From NCBI GenBank assembly GCA_040905925.1, contig JBBDQO010000135.1:1-14530 (forward strand): a DNA stretch of 14,530 nt, read 5' to 3'. Each line of letters begins with the position of its first letter. Position 1 is the stretch's first letter. Both the position numbers and the translations under genes were made by a program. Below, one piece after another: positions 13,947-14,530 of the stretch. Under the pieces are notes generated by a model. That model saw only the letters and a program-made list of their open reading frames with translations, did no database searches and was not told the origin of the DNA. This DNA is from JALYNX01 sp040905925. GTDB lineage: Bacteria; Actinomycetota; Acidimicrobiia; Spongiisociales; ZC4RG35.

Positions 13947-14530
13947 CTACTCTTCGACTTCCTCGGCGCCCAACTCGTCCACCAGAAGACTGGTCGGATC
14001 GGTGGCGCGCTCGGGCCGTTCCTCGAGCTCGGTGATGTCGATCTCGTCGCTGTCGGTTGGCGAGCTCTGACGCGAACGGAAGCGAACCTTCACCTCGCCA
14101 CCAAGCAGGTCGCCGGCACGGGTAGCCACAATCGAAGCGACAACGTCGTCCTCCTGAAGTGACTGGAGATGGAAATCGTGGGCGACCTCCAGCGTGATCG
14201 TGTCGCCTTCCACGGACACCGGCACCGCCTCACGGAAGAATGCCCAGCGCCGGGCACCAAGCACATCCCGCAAACTGCCGAACAACCCGGGCCACACCTT
14301 CTGCAGTTGCTCGAACGAGACCTCGGACCCGTTGCCGGCCGTGGGGAGCGGAGCCGGGGTGTCCTCCGCCGCAGCCTCGCTGCCTTGTTCGGTGACTGCC
14401 GGGCTAGGAAGATGGCTCTCCGAGCCGCCCCCTTCGGGGTCGAACGTGCGGGGGCTGGTCTGTCGGCGCTCCAAGCGCTCTATCCTGCTCAGCAGGGCCG
14501 AGCTGTCGCTCGCTGTCTCCGGCCTCGTCA
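13947..14530 (-). CDS. dnaX: DNA polymerase III subunit gamma/tau, C-terminal part (partial)
   Basis: Only the last 194 or so codons are in the window; the frame is open to the edge (14530) and ends at TAG 13947. The visible sequence starts with ALLSRIERLERRQ, the coiled region after the clamp-loader domain III, then a Pro/Ser/Glu-rich linker, then a conserved tail domain beginning SFEQLQKVWPGLFGSLRDVL with RRWAFFREAVPVSVEGDTITLEV, typical of the C-terminal domain of actinobacterial DnaX (W..vl..v and the following V-E-GD-T-L-L strand). The very end is acidic (EELGAEEVEE type). Gene order dnaX-ybaB-recR supports the assignment. The ATPase domain is outside the window. Confidence 0.9.
   Translation of the reverse strand, partial: TRPETASDSSALLSRIERLERRQTSPRTFDPEGGGSESHLPSPAVTEQGSEAAAEDTPAPLPTAGNGSEVSFEQLQKVWPGLFGSLRDVLGARRWAFFREAVPVSVEGDTITLEVAHDFHLQSLQEDDVVASIVATRAGDLLGGEVKVRFRSRQSSPTDSDEIDITELEERPERATDPTSLLVDELGAEEVEE

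Noticed and set aside
1..14530. CRISPR arrays, insertion sequences, phage or toxin-antitoxin genes
   Set aside because: No direct repeats with spacers, no transposase or integrase-like frames, and no break in base or codon use were seen by eye.

Overview
The window is high-GC, densely packed chromosomal DNA. It most likely comes from an actinomycete-type bacterium (Actinomycetota); an Acidimicrobiia-like lineage is a guess from overall style, not proven. The reasons are the dnaX-ybaB-recR block, a lysC-asd pair with a GTGA overlap, a membrane-anchored cyclophilin, a GlpX-type class II fructose-1,6-bisphosphatase, a probable acyl-CoA carboxylase epsilon-like peptide beside methylmalonyl-CoA epimerase, and several genes whose ATG lies just downstream of a TANNNT box with no Shine-Dalgarno sequence. 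I see no insertion sequence, phage gene, CRISPR array or attachment site. Almost every base is in a housekeeping gene.

Left part (1-2741): the 5' two thirds of a tRNA-Pro(CGG) gene on the minus strand, a 101-residue protein of unknown function on the plus strand, then the minus-strand lysC-asd operon, which carries out the first two steps of the aspartate pathway to lysine, threonine, methionine and diaminopimelate. An 85-bp divergent gap with an inverted repeat separates lysC from the next, plus-strand unit.

Middle part (2827-8945): a plus-strand cluster of membrane-anchored cyclophilin, PHP-family phosphoesterase and the lipid II flippase MurJ (the last two overlap by ATGA). A short minus-strand operon of methylmalonyl-CoA epimerase and an AccE-like peptide serves propionyl/methylmalonyl-CoA metabolism. 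Divergent from it is a plus-strand pair of thiolase and glpX (TGATG overlap). The thiolase appears to start at a GTA codon, which is the oddest single feature in the window.

Right part (8953-14530): a long minus-strand run, dnaX (C-terminal end only) > ybaB > recR > DUF4129 membrane protein > small two-helix membrane protein > MoxR AAA+ ATPase > DUF58 protein > polytopic membrane protein. From ybaB onward every junction is a 1-4 nt stop/start overlap, except the last, which overlaps by 34 nt. The recombination-repair genes are thus apparently cotranscribed and translationally coupled with a MoxR/DUF58 envelope module. I found no clear undescribed system; the best candidates for follow-up are this fused operon with its two unassigned membrane proteins, the GTA start, the cyclophilin lacking canonical active-site residues, and the orphan 101-residue gene.
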